Shown piece after piece: positions 36,890-48,339 of a stretch of 64,000 bases of DNA (position 1 is its first letter; each line of letters starts with the position of its first letter). Made by a program: the position numbers and the translations under genes. Below the pieces are notes generated by a model, which had not been told where the DNA came from, made no database searches, and saw only the letters and a program-made list of their open reading frames with translations. Origin of the DNA: Spinellus fusiger (lineage: Eukaryota; Mucoromycota; Mucoromycetes; Mucorales; Phycomycetaceae); assembly GCA_025094145.1 (NCBI GenBank), contig JALLLS010000001.1:682001-746000 (forward strand), written 5' to 3'.

Positions 36890-36915
36890 TGTTGTATTAT
36901 GAAAAATGACACACA

Positions 36916-37077
36916 GAATTCTTGTCTGTTCAAAACCCAAACATAAAAAGTTTTTGAATGACATAGACCAAAATTGTGACTCAATCTTTTTATATAGTGA
37001 CTTTCAAAATAATAAGGAATATTTCAGATTCAGACCATAATTTTACCCTTGAAAGGTTTTTATTTTATTTATTAAAT
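36916..37077. other. Inverted spacer between the two LINE copies
   Basis: Contains, left to right, the complement of AACAGACAAGAATTC (target duplication of the right-hand LINE 3' end), about 65 bp of unique sequence, a TA followed by the Tc1-like end (GTGACTTTC, CAAAATAATAAGGA), the TTCAGATTCAGACC block seen at 59561, and TTTATTAAAT at 37068-37077. The Tc1 piece points the opposite way from its partner at 30.6-32.1 kb. Confidence 0.8.
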
Positions 37078-37169
37078 TGTAGACAGTAGCTATAGCATTA
37101 TTCACACATATAACACCACACAAATAAAAATGCACAACCATGACAACCATCTCTTGATCTTCCTCTCAG

Positions 37170-38046
37170 GAAGGTCCACCAAAGGCATGGAATGGCCTTA
37201 ATAGAACCATCACTGGCTCTAGGCCTCTTGTCTGTCACCCCAACAAGGCAATGTCTATTTTCACAGCCCCTGGTTGTGAAGCAATGCTGAAGGTGGACCC
37301 TGTCACTGCAGCATGGGCTTGCATGGTGAACCCAGTGAGTGTTGTGTTCAACTTTGGCAAGAATGCCAAAACCCAAGACCTTGTCCTGGTGTTGGCTGCC
37401 CAGTTGGGCAAAGTGGTGGCTATCACCACCCACCACACCCATACCAAGGACCTCATTGCAGAGGTTCTTTTTGAGAAGCCTGAGGTTTGCCTTAAGGCTA
37501 CTTCTGAAGGCATGTCCTTCAATAACTCTTAGGTGGTTGCCTCTGCTGGCTTTGACACCAAGGCCAACCTAGTAAAGGTCAACCTTTACAATATCCTGGT
37601 CTGTTTTCCTGGGAAGGATCTTCTGGCCCCTGTTGTGGAGGCTTTTAAGCCTTATGGCAAAGTGGTGCACCTCTGTGCATACCTGGATGAGCACCAGGTA
37701 TTCCATGGTGAAGCCTTGGTGTTTTTGGATGTCTCTGCAGTAGAGAATCCAGCCCCTCTGCATCATTTCCTCCACCTTGGTGGAATGTTCAATGCCTTGG
37801 TGGAAATCTGTGCCAAGGGTCTCCCTCCCTACTGCGGTACTGCTGCAGGAGGGCATTGAAGAAGACTGCCAGGTGATTCTGCTCTTGCTCCCACTGCCAC
37901 ACTGTGGATAGCTGGCCACAAGGCAATGACATTGAGTGCCCCTCTCATCCTGAGACAAGGGCTGCTGAAAAGGCTGCTGCTGAAAAGGCTGCTGCTGAAA
38001 AGGCTGCTGCAGAACAGCATGCCAAGGAGATCACCATGGAGTTATG
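37170..38046 (+). pseudogene. LINE A right copy ORF1, broken
   Basis: Collinear with the left copy ORF1: an ITGSRPLVCHPNKA-type block, then IFTAPGCEAM and FNFGKNAKTQD. The frame is lost by a stop at 37530-37532 and by changes around the first zinc knuckle (GLPPYC, then frame shift at about 37840). It ends with the AAEKA repeats and a TGA overlapping the ORF2 ATG. Clearly more divergent from the left copy than the following ORF2 start. Confidence 0.7.
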
Positions 38047-41000
38047 AGTGTTGGCCCTATCCAACTAGGGAGCCTCAATGTGAGAGGGCTCTCCTCACTT
38101 GTACATAGTTGTTCTTCTCCCAAGTCACTCCTTGCTTGCCACCTTTATTCCCTCTCACCACCACTGTCACTTCTTGCTCTTCAAGAAACACATGCCACTC
38201 CCAAACACCATCATTCTCTTGACCTTGTCTTCCAAGCCCAGTCTAGTCTCTGGACTCAGCACTGTGGCCTTGTCTCTTTTCACACTCATTTGCTACTCAC
38301 TCATTTGCACACTTCTGCTGATAATAGGATCCTTGTGGTTGAGGTCTCACACACCAAAAACTGCATTGATCCATTTATTGTAGTTGTAGTCTATGGGCCC
38401 ACCACATACAGCATCTGCCATCCTCTTTTCCTGTCACATGTCTTGACATTCACCTTCCTTCCAGCCACAACACCAACATTTGTACTAGGTGACTTCAATG
38501 TCAACCTACACCAACGTGCAGCCTTCACCAGTGAATGGCTTGCCTACCAACAACAATACTTTGTGGATGCAATTACTGCACCACAAACAGCACCCACACC
38601 CACATACCACAGCAGTCAATACAGAACATGTATTGACTATATTTTCTGCCCCACTGCCATTGTCACCACAGAACCTGAGGTTCTCTTTATCAACCCAAGT
38701 TGGACTGACCATAGTCTGCTTGTGGTTTTGATCCTTCTGTCTTGCCCCTCTAGACCTGGTGTCTGGAGATTCAACATGGTGTACCTGGATCATGATGAGT
38801 TTGAGGATTTGTTGGTGGATCTGTTGGATTGTGCCTCTTCTCTTCTTCCTGTGGATGTCTCTGCTGGTTGCTGCTGGGATTTGCTCAAGCAAGCCATCAG
38901 GCATCTTTCCTTGGCCTATGCCAAGAAGTACCAACGTCACTGTTAGTCAGTGGAGCGCCAGCTCAACAGCACCTGTACCCATCTTCTTTCTTTGTTGCCC
39001 TCCTTGCCACCCTCCTTGGAGCTCACTAGTGTAGAGGCTGAATTGACCAACCTCCAGCAAACCCAAACAGCCAACCTTGCCCAGCGTGCTGGTGTCAAGT
39101 AGTGTGAGAAAGGCAAGCAGTCTAATGCCTATTTCTTTAGGACCATCAAAGAAAGAAAGACTGCAAAGTCAATTACCTCTCTTAGGGATCCTGTTTCTGG
39201 TGACCTTTTCTCATCCATGGCAGACATGCTTGGGCATGCTTGCCAATTCTACCAAGACCTCTACACTGCAGACCCCATTGACTTTGTCTCTGGTGAGTCT
39301 TTGCTCAACAACATTCCTTCCTCTGCTCTTTTGTCTGCTTCTTCTTCTGCTTCTTTGCTCAGCAAAGTTACACTTGAAGAGATCCTGCTTATTTTAGATG
39401 ATACACCCAGCAACTTGAGCCCTGGTTTGGATGGACTTCCCTATCCCTTGTGGAGAAGGTTGTTCAGACATTCCTATGTGCAAGAGTTGGCCCAACAGGT
39501 GTATCAAGATGCTTTGTTTGGTGTTTTTCCTCTTTCTTGATTGGAAACAGTGTTGGTACTTTTGCCAAAGGCTGGTGACCCTTCTCTTTTGAAGAATTGG
39601 CATCCCATCTCACTCATCAACTGTGATGCTAAGATCTTTACCAAGATTGTCACTTCTCAACTTTGGTTTTGTCTTGGCCCTCTGATTATGCCCTATCAAA
39701 TGGGTTTCATGGCCAATTGTTTCATAGCTGACAATGGTTTGCTAATGCACCTTGTCATGCAACATGCCCAATTGGCAAAGGATCCTGGTGTTGCTCTCTT
39801 GCTGGATCAAGAGAAGGCATACAATTGTGTACATCCAGGGTACCTTTGTTTGGTGCTCTCCCACTTTGGTTTTCCTATGGTCTTTGTGGACACTATTTGT
39901 TCTCTGTTTTTTGCCACCAAAATTCATGTCAATGTGAATGGCTTTGTGTCTTCCCCCTTCCCCCAGGGTTGTGGGTTGCAACAAGGAGATCCTCTCTCTC
40001 CTCTTCTCTTCAACCTTGCATTTGAGCTATTGCTCTGCACCATCCTTTCTTCTCCTGCCCTCCAAGGCTTCTGTTTTGGTGTCCTGTTGTTGCTGTCTCC
40101 TGTGGTTCCTCTGGTCTTGCCTCCACCACTGAAGGTGTTGGTTTATGCTGATGATCTTCTGGTGTTCCTGTCTGCTCCTGGTGAGCTTGCTTCTCTTTGT
40201 GAGATTCTCTTGGTGTTTGGTTGGGCATCCAATGCTCAAGTCAACCTTGGCAAGACTGTGGCAGTTGCTCTCTCAGGGCATTTTGTTCCTGACTGGGGAC
40301 CTGTGCTGGATGCCTCTGACATTTCATGTTGCCATGATTGTCATGCAGTCCAGGCTGTTTGCTACCTTGGCTTCCCCCTGTCCTCCCATCCAGCCCAGCT
40401 GAATAGTTTCTGTGCAGCCCTACTGGAGAAGTTGAAGAAGCAGTGTGACACTATGTCACAGCGCCATCTTTCTGTCTGGGGAAAGAGCCTTGTGGCCAAC
40501 TCTGTGCTTCTTAGCACCATTTGGCACGTCCTGTATGTGACCCCTGCTCCCATCTCTTTTTTTGCTGCTGTCCATGGACTTGTTTGTGGATACCTGAACC
40601 TTGGTTTTGGTAGTCCTGGGTGGGATCTGTTGTGCCAACCTTGTAGGCATGGTGGCATTGGTTTGTTAGACCCTGCCAGTCAGCAAAAGGCTCTCCAATT
40701 ATGTTGGATCCTTTCTCTCTTAACCAACTCTTCTTCTTCTTTGTCTACTACTACTACTTCTTTTGTACTTAGCTACTTAGATTTTCTTCTGCCTCTGTAC
40801 TTCCAAGCACCTTCTGCCTCTGTTGCTCTTCTGTTTCCTTGCCATCTGCACAACTATCCATCTTCTCTATGCCCAATTCATTGTGGTTGCTCTTCTTTGC
40901 CTGTGTCTTCTCTCCCAATGCATGTTAGTATGGATGCTCCTACCCTGCTAACATTGCCTCTGTCCACTGTTTGGGGTTTCCTTCTGCCTTTTGTTGCACC

Positions 41001-41778
41001 CAAGCTCAACTTTGCCAAGGTGTTTGTCTTCCACGCTTTCAAACTGGATAGCTTTGGTTGTCTATGCTGGAAACATATTGTGCAATTGGGTTTTGCAAAG
41101 TATTGCATCCTTTCTTTCTTCCATGCTCTGGACTCTGGGCAAATTGTGCTCTGGCCATGGTTCTTGTCTGGCTTTGTGCTGGTATCTTCCACCTCTCCAC
41201 CATCCACTGGCTTTTCTTCTCTTTTGGAGATCATACAAATTAATAAGCAAAGTCTGGTCAAGGCCTGCACTTCTTCTCTTTGCCACCACTTACTGCCTCC
41301 TTTGTCTTCTTCTTTGCCTCCTCCTGCAGTTTGGAAATGCTTTTGGCATCTTTGGATCCCCCACAACACTTACACTGTTTGGTGGAAAGCTCTCTGGGGT
41401 TGTTTGCCCACTTGCAGTAGAATGCACTGCATCCTGCCTGTCTGATTTCCTTCTCCCCTTTGCTTGTCCTGTTCTGCTTTGGTGGAAGACCAAGTTCATT
41501 TTCTGTTTCTCTGTTCTGGGAAGAGGCATGTGTGGAGTGTCATTCTCTCTTGTTGGTGTCCTTCTTGGTGTCTCAAGGATGTTCAATCTTTGATGTCTTC
41601 TTGCTGTCCTCCCTCCCTGCCAGACGCTGACCTTGGTGTTCTGGTTGTGGCCACTACAGTGCAGGCAATTTGGCATGCCCACTGGGCTTTTATTTTTGAC
41701 TCTGCTCCTTTTCTCCCTGGTGTTGTGGCAAGTAAGGCTTCTTCTTTGGTGGTGGCTCTGCAGTCCATGGTGTCTTGA
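38044..41778 (+). pseudogene. LINE A right copy ORF2 (APE endonuclease + reverse transcriptase)
   Basis: ATG at 38044. Same endonuclease motifs as the left copy. Reverse transcriptase motif B here is the intact QQGDPLSPLLF, with YADDLLVF as motif C. Stops at about 38944, 39101 and 39538 are shared with the left copy. The frame from 39541 to 41445 is open (634 codons) and covers the reverse transcriptase and thumb; the C-terminal Cys/His block (from 41464) follows in another frame. The shared stops replace conserved Trp codons (CEKGKQSNAYF and LETVLVLLPK contexts). Confidence 0.88.
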
Positions 41779-41964
41779 AGTGTTTTTCTTTTCTTTTCTT
41801 TTTTCTTCCTTTCTTTTCTTTCTTAATGTATTTTTCATTTTAGCTAGTTTCCTCCCTTCTTTCCTTTTGTTCAGTTCATGTGACCTTTATTATTTTTAAA
41901 GTGCCACACGTCATAACGTGTTGGCCCAGTCAATAAAGAATACAAAAAAAACAGACAAGAATTC

Positions 41965-42385
41965 ATAATCGTTTTTTCCTTCTAATAAATGATACTGTAG
42001 TTAGTCTAACTGAATCGCCTCTCAATCTGCTTACTTTCTACTGATATTCTGTACTTCTATTATAAAGCACATAGAACATAATAGAGAAGATAGTGAAAAT
42101 CAAATATGGAAAGGTAAAACATGAAAATTTATATGTCTGGAAGGATGAAGGATCTCTCACCTTTGTAAGTTGTACATTGCAGCTGTGTATTGTTGTTCCC
42201 TCACTGCATGGGTATCTCATTTTTGTGGAAACTATTTGGGAGACATTATCTTTGCATGTGTCTGAGAATAGACCTTTGGCTTAAATGAGAGAATGCCTCA
42301 ACTTCCAGACTTTTTATTTTATTTTAAAGTCATTAACTAATACTTTCTGTCAATGTACCACAACTACTCTAACATTCCTGGTAAT
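41965..42385 (+). other. Short flank with an unassigned coding-like fragment
   Basis: Flank of the right LINE. An ORF at 42093-42284 (KIKYGKVKHENLYVWKDEG, then a hydrophobic stretch) looks protein-like but has no recognised motif. It lies next to the second copy of the two-gene transposon and could be a fragment of a related second gene. Confidence 0.3.
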
Positions 42386-42449
42386 GTATATACTCTTGTA
42401 TGAAATACATTTGTTAACTATTTATTCTTTTCTATTTATACCTTAACAG

Positions 42450-42723
42450 AGAATGATAATTAGGAGCTTTGAAATCATCAAGCTTATGACTGATATTGCC
42501 AAAGAAGACAATTTAGTCCTCCTTTCCTCCTTGCTGACTCCTGACATATGCTATAGAGACAATTCACCACACTCCTCCCAATCCAGTTCAAGCTCATCAT
42601 TGTCTTCTTAAAAATGGTTGACCCAGAAAAGAAAAGCAAGAATAATGCAGAAGATTGATGATGCCATTGCTACCTTTGATGATAATGGTAAATATTTGAA
42701 TTACTTCTGGGAGGACATCTTTT
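42450..42723 (+). pseudogene. 3' remnant of the transposon's second gene
   Basis: Close copy of the last exon of 27196-29145 (FEIIKLMTDIAKEDNLVLLS block). It is preceded by the same last-intron sequence (CCTTAACAG acceptor) and broken by a TAA after the Ser-rich stretch. The start of the gene is absent. Confidence 0.75.
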
Positions 42724-43042
42724 TTTTTCTCCAAATAATTAAACTTCTAAAAAAATCTTATAGAATTTTATTGTATACCAACTTCACCCACAAATAAATG
42801 AATAAACTGTCATTTTCATGCAACTTATAAAATATGCACAAAACTGCTCCCCTAGGGCATCTTCAGAATTCTTATTGATATTCCATTAAGAGATTTGAAG
42901 ACTGCAAAAACAAACATCCAATCTGATAAAATTAACATTAGCCAGAATATTACATTTAATTAGCACACCTCTTTGATGACTTTTTATGATAATAATATAA
43001 TATATAATTCAAAAGAATATTTATTTGAAAGAAAAACTTATA

Positions 43043-43895
43043 CTAGAATGGTGTTTTATTATAACAATTAATGATTTGATGCTTAGAATGATTACAAAAG
43101 GCATAAAGGTCACTAATGAGTACATCATCACAAGCATTGCCAATCCTGCTTGACAGATTTTCTTCATTCATAAGTCTATCATGCTTCATCTTCCCTTTAA
43201 CTATTGCCCAAGATTGTTCAATGGGGTTTAATTCAGGCAAATAAAGAGGAAGGTACATGGCTTTACAGCCTTTAGTTTCAACTTTACATATCATTGGCTT
43301 GGATTTATGGATAGAAGCATTATCCATAACAATATAATTTCCTTTAAAAGTTTGATCAAGATCCATGATAGCAAGAAGCTTGTTCATAAATTTGACAAAG
43401 TGTGCTGTAGTTGTACCTTTTGGTACTAACTTATTATTGGCTGGGTCATCAACTTGTAGATCTGCTGTACTAATTTCAATTGCAGATATTTTCTTTCCAT
43501 TATTAGCCTTTATCCCCTTTTTTTTTGCAGTCTATGTTTCTTTTCTTGGTGGAGGCTTTCTGATGGCAACATGGATGATACTAGACAAGTGAATAGCACT
43601 AATGGTTGTATGAGATGTAGCTCTGGTTTTTGGTTACTTTACTACTGCAGTGCTACCTTTTTTTTTATCTTGCCCAATTATTTCTCATGTTGATATGAAA
43701 ATTTGCCTCATCAATGAAGATGCAGTTTCTTGTAAAATTCAGATCTGAATATTTCCATTCCATGAACCACACATATCTTGTCTGTAGGTTTTCTATTGAG
43801 TTTCTAACTTCAGGTTCAAATGCTGGCTTTTTCACAGTGATGAGCATTGTGTTTCGCAAATGGGTATTCATTTGCAATGAGGAGTTATTTTCTTT
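43043..43895 (-). pseudogene. IS630/Tc1-type DDE transposase (DDE_3-like) with stops
   Basis: Collinear frames carry the whole catalytic triad: IFIDEANFH (first Asp), IVMDNASIHKS (second Asp) and YLPELNPIEQSW (Glu). The C-terminus ends NCYNKTPF. The open frames are broken after NNWAR and around 43540-43640. The HTH N-terminus is not visible. It is a different family from elements A and B. Confidence 0.78.
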
Positions 43896-43905
43896 AATAT
43901 AATAG

Positions 43906-46320
43906 ACAATGAATTATTAGATATATCATTATATTAATAAACATGACCTTTTTTATTATCTACCACCCAATAATATTTTTTTAACTATTTTTTTTTAAAA
44001 TAATAACAGAAATACAAGATGTTATTAGTAGTTTATATATCATTAGTGAAGAATTTGGTTATATAAGAGTTAGTGTATCAGTATACTTAAATCCTTATTG
44101 CTAGTATTTATTGTTTAACATTAGCAATAAATTTAGTTATTAGATTCCAACCCTATCAGTAATTGTTATTTTATATCATTTAATATACTATAATTTATCA
44201 AAAAAATATATTATTTTAACAATAAATTATATTAGGGGAAATATAAAATTCAGTATTATGGTCTATGCAATACTGATAATGTTGTCTTTGGGTTTTTAGG
44301 CCAAAGGTATACGGAGCAGTAGAACGTGCAGTTAAACTCTGTTGTTTATTGAATGGAATTACTACGTCTTTTATACTTTTTCTAATGGTATAGATTCAGG
44401 GGTATTCTATCAAAATACTATGAACTATCGACATCCCTTGATATTCAAGAGTCCTCTTCTTAGTTTGGTAATAAACGAGTCCTAATTCCCAAAAGAGTGA
44501 TTATTCCAATTATGGGAAAAGTCTTTATGACAAGACACTTATTTATGACTTAAGGCCAATTATTTTTGAGAAAATGCCAAGTTTCATAAGCCTGACTGTA
44601 ACACATTATGTTAAACAATAAATGCAGTGACTGAGTTGTAATATTAAGTGAATTCTTGTTCTATCTCTTGTCTTTACAGCTAATTCTATACTTTTTAATT
44701 GCAAAGTCAATAGCCATTGCTTAAACAGGCAAGTAGAGTTTGAAATAGCTCATTTAGACAGCGGAAAAGCATTTTTAAAATGCATTGGCCAATCATAAGA
44801 ATATTGAACCTTTATTCTCAGGATATTTCTTGATATATCCCAAATATCTTTGGGTGTGTATCCCAAATATCTCCTGGTGTGTAGTTGTGTTATTACAAAT
44901 ATTATATTTAGCTGAACATATTTCATATTGTTAGAACTACTCTAACATTTTATATGAATATTGAATGTAAATCATAACCTCTAGTTTAATGTTATGATAA
45001 TTAATATCAACTCTTAACTATTTCTATCACTATAATTATTTGTCAAATGTCTGTTAATTTATAACAGAATGAAAAAAAAAAAGCTGTATATTTATCTGGA
45101 ACGGAGCTGTGACAATAATTGAAAGAGTTTGATCATAGTTCTTCATCATTAACCATTATTCAATGTAAATACCAACTATAGCCTATATATATGATGTACC
45201 AACTTCATAGAGTTGTAAAGGAGGATGATTTATTGACTGAGTAGTAGCTTCTCATGTCATCAATGTATTACAACAGGGCATGTAAAGCTCTACTTTATTT
45301 ATCTATTGAAAAGTTGAGGTCTATATCCATAGTCAAAACTGTTGTTATGAATAAATAAAAACGACTTTCCAGAATTTGAAATAATCACTTGATTCAAAGC
45401 CATCCTATGTTAAGCAATGATAAACGTCTAAATTCATTTTAATATAGTAATATTTTTTTCTTTCTTTCTATAAGCTATTCCTTATCCAATAATCTACATG
45501 AAAACAAGCAAACCAATAGATTATGATTATATAAAGCTTGCTAATATAGCATTAGTTTTTACTATTACAATGTGTATGAAGAGATCTATCGATAACCAAA
45601 TAACTAAGATTTAGAATATAACAATAATCCGAATTACTGTATAGATCCATAAACATTTTTATTGTCTATAATGGAAAGTATTGTATAATACAGGATATAT
45701 TCTCTTAATCAACAAAATATTTTCCTAAACCTTGGTCGTCTCTAAATAGACATTGACACTTTCTATGACCCATCTGCTAGCCTGTTTAAGAAACAGCACA
45801 GACTATAGATTGAGATAAAGAAGTATATATTTTATACTATGGAGTTCAAACCACATTTTCAGACTCCCTAAAGTATGATACACTTCTATGTGCAGATCAT
45901 ATGCAATGACAGCACTAAATCTAAGTAACTCTTATTTATTCAGTTTTGATCTCTGCTCCTTTTTCATTTTATTTATGTATCCCCCTCCCTCCTTTCTTTC
46001 ATTTTTAAACAAACAAACAAACAAAAAAGCATGAATTCATAAAGATATACATAAAAGATCATAATGTAATCAAGACTCTATACTATAGGTACCAAGTATA
46101 CCTCTATGTAACACACCACCACCTTACCTATTCTTACTAATACGATCTAATATAGATGATTACACTGTACACTATAATACACAAAGAAATCATAAAAATA
46201 ACTGTTATCTTTATAATGCAGAATGTATAATCCAAGTAATTGAATAAAACAACTAATACAATGATTACAAACCATGTCTTCCTAATTGTATTGCTAAATC
46301 CATAGGTCTAGACGGACTGA
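43906..46320. other. AT-rich intergenic region with repeat remnants
   Basis: Holds an R1 copy (44585-44885). The stretch at about 44240-44560 may be an old LTR (TATA-like elements, no partner found). From 44890 to 46320 I see nothing gene-like; this is the 3' side of the HSF gene. Confidence 0.5.
44585..44885 (+). repeat. Dispersed repeat R1, copy 3
   Basis: Matches 24900-25175: TAACACATTATGTTAA, TTCTTGTTCTAT-TCTTGTC, TTTACAGC-AATT and a CTCCTGGTGTGTAG end. The end includes a local duplication of the ATCCCAAATATCT segment. Confidence 0.75.
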
Positions 46321-47935
46321 TCAGGTATTTTGAAACCCAAAGCTGAATCCCATTTGCACATCCATATTAGAGGCCATGGCTTGAGATGGCGGCAATGATA
46401 GTTGTTGTAACTGATTTCCATGTTGTGGCTGTGAATGGTGTTGTTGATAATCATGCTCAGAGCTCACAGGCCCCAAGGCAATAGGGGAGTGTGCATTTTG
46501 AGAACTGTATATACTTTTGACATCTTCATCAGAAGCAAATGCATTATAACTTGTGCTAGGTGAAAGTGGCGTGTTGAGTGCTGAATGATAGACACTCAAA
46601 GGAGATATAGGTTGAGGATTTTCGGGGGTAGATATAGATACATTGAGGCGTGGTTGTTGAAGGTTTTGTGTTTGGACAGTGAGTGGAGCAGCAGGGCGGG
46701 TAGGTAAAGAGGGTGAAGAGCTTTGAAGAGCATGTGCTTGATTTGAGAATTGGTGGTGCTCTTGTTGGTGTTGTTGTATTTGGTGTTGGTGTTGTTGGTG
46801 GTGTTGGTAGTGTTCCTGTTGCTGCTGTTGATAGGACTGTGAAGAGTGTGAAAGTGTCAGACTGGATGAGTTTATCATATGTTCTTGCCCATTCAATAGA
46901 TACATATTTTGTAACTGACTGTTACTTCCAGTTACATCTGGAGATGTAATAAAAATAGGAGGGGGTCTTTCTGGGTCAGGTTTAATACTATAGGTATCAA
47001 CATTAAGTTCTGCCAGCAATTGAGCTATTATCATTAGCATTAGGTGTTAGTTCGTTTCTACACTGATCATTGCTTCTTACATGCTCCGTGCTGCTTCGTA
47101 AGATAGTTGATCAACTTATTGATCATTTGCTGTTGGGTATCTTGTTTCTTTCGTGTCTCTGATAGCTCACTCATTACCTCTTGAAGATTATCTTGTAAAT
47201 TCGACAACTGCTGCATCATATCTGATTGATTTATTTGTAAAACAGACATATGCGAGCTTAAATCACCACTATTATCGCGACGTATTACATCAGTTTCCAA
47301 TGTCTTTCGCTTGATCTCGTCCAACAAGTCAGATCGACCTCGTATGAACTTGGAATGAGAAAATTCCCATATCTGGTTCTCAGCCAGTGTGCGGTGTCCT
47401 CTAGGAGACTTGTTTACTTTATGAAATCCATACCTAATACAGATAAGTTAGCAAACCTTGTTAAGGGTGATACTACAATACTTGCATATTTAATTGACGA
47501 ACAAAGCTACTGAAGTTATTATGTTTAAAGTGCTTTGGTAAGACATCTCGTGAGAACTCGGTAATATTGCAGACAATAAATGAAATGCCAGAGTATGTCC
47601 ATGCAATGAGGTGTTGGTACTGCTTATCAACCACCATACTAGAAAGAGTGTATGAGTACTTTTGTTTCCAAAGTAGAACATTACTTAAATAGCTTGTGCA
47701 CAAAGGTATTACTACTTCCTCCACTACTACTTCCAGTAACGCTTCCTCCTCCTGACTTGCTGCTTTGAACTGAAGGTGGTTGAAGTGACATTTGGTGGGT
47801 GAATTGGGTCTGTAGCTGATCCCAAGGCAAATCTCCGGGTGAGTTATAAGGAGAGTACAAAGGAGAGGCCAAGGGTGAGTTCAAAGGTGATCCCGAGGAT
47901 ATCGAACTTCCATTGAAAATAGGTTGTGAAGACAT
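46321..47935 (-). CDS. HSF-type transcription factor (Hsf/Sfl1-like)
   Basis: Predicted 486 residues; binds heat-shock-type elements as a trimer in the nucleus. Exons: 47685-47935, 47486-47638, 47081-47433 and 46321-47024. Ser/Pro-rich N-terminus; HSF DNA-binding domain about residues 77-177 with [19 protein letters not shown] (recognition helix and wing) and [20 protein letters not shown]; a coiled HR-A/B region about 195-250; then a long Gln/His-rich C-terminal part. Intron 2 (47434-47485) must use a GC donor (AT|GCAAGT): only this join rebuilds the invariant Asn-Met-Tyr-Gly of the domain, while the nearby GT would break frame. The ATG at 47935 is the first in frame. The SPRGHRT insert before the last strand resembles Sfl1-type fungal factors, so its role could be repressor or activator. 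Confidence 0.92.
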
Positions 47936-48339
47936 GTGCAAAGGAGAAAACTAGGATATTTATCTTTGCTAGTAAAGTGATTTCTAGATGATGTAGAAAT
48001 GAAACCGAGAAATAAGCAGCCAAAGAAAAATAGACAATTCGTGGTGGGGTGGAGTTCAATTCATGCCAGAGTCACGTGTACCCTCGCACAACGGTCTTTT
48101 TAGGTCATCTTCAGGCGTTGTGAGGTTGGATAGCTTAATAGATGTATGCCATTAATAATAGCACGTTTGGTGGAGTTGCTGTATATTTTAGATTTTCCTT
48201 ATATAGACAACTGGAATGAAAATAAAACTATTGAAGTTTGAGGTTGATGCGTATAGAAATACCCTTATCAGCTACTGTAAGCAGTTGGTGTTCAGATTTT
48301 TCTCTCCAGCTCATTAGCCAGCCTTAACTTCAAAATATA
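47936..48339. other. Promoter side of the HSF-type gene
   Basis: Presumed promoter and 5' leader of the minus-strand HSF gene. A GAACAA/TTC-type heat-shock array is not evident. No ORF of note. Confidence 0.4.

Larger units (their letters stand above)
32106..36915 (-). mobile_element. LINE A, left copy (APE-type non-LTR retrotransposon)
   Basis: Full-length-like LINE reading right to left. ORF1 is a CCHC gag-like protein; ORF2 has endonuclease and reverse transcriptase. The 3' UTR ends CAATAAAGAATAC plus an A run (complement at 32109-32130). The 5' side is flanked by AACAGACAAGAATTC (complement at 36916-36930) and the 3' side by ATTTAATAAA (32096-32105), so its two flanks do not match each other. 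Each matches a flank of the right copy instead. Confidence 0.9.
37078..41949 (+). mobile_element. LINE A, right copy
   Basis: Mirror image of 32106-36915, reading left to right and ending CAATAAAGAATAC plus an A run at 41932-41949. The 5' flank is TTTATTAAAT (37068-37077) and the 3' flank AACAGACAAGAATTC (41950-41964). Two blocks are identical to the left copy (37928-39976 and about 41128-41778); the rest is diverged. Confidence 0.9.
42386..43905. mobile_element. Two-gene DNA transposon, copy 2 (transposase kept, second gene reduced to its tail)
   Basis: In inverted orientation relative to copy 1. Plus-strand remnant of the second gene (last intron and exon, 42386-42723, with an in-frame TAA at 42609), then the shared intergenic stretch, then a minus-strand DDE transposase (43043-43895). 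Homology to copy 1 runs from about 42386 to 43085. Confidence 0.65.

Noticed and set aside
38506..38940. A 144-codon antisense ORF that is identical in both LINE copies
   Set aside because: Its conservation only reflects the identical tract between the two arms, not selection on the antisense frame.
44240..44560. A possible solo LTR
   Set aside because: It has TATA-like elements but no visible partner or clear ends, so it is mentioned only as part of the intergenic region.
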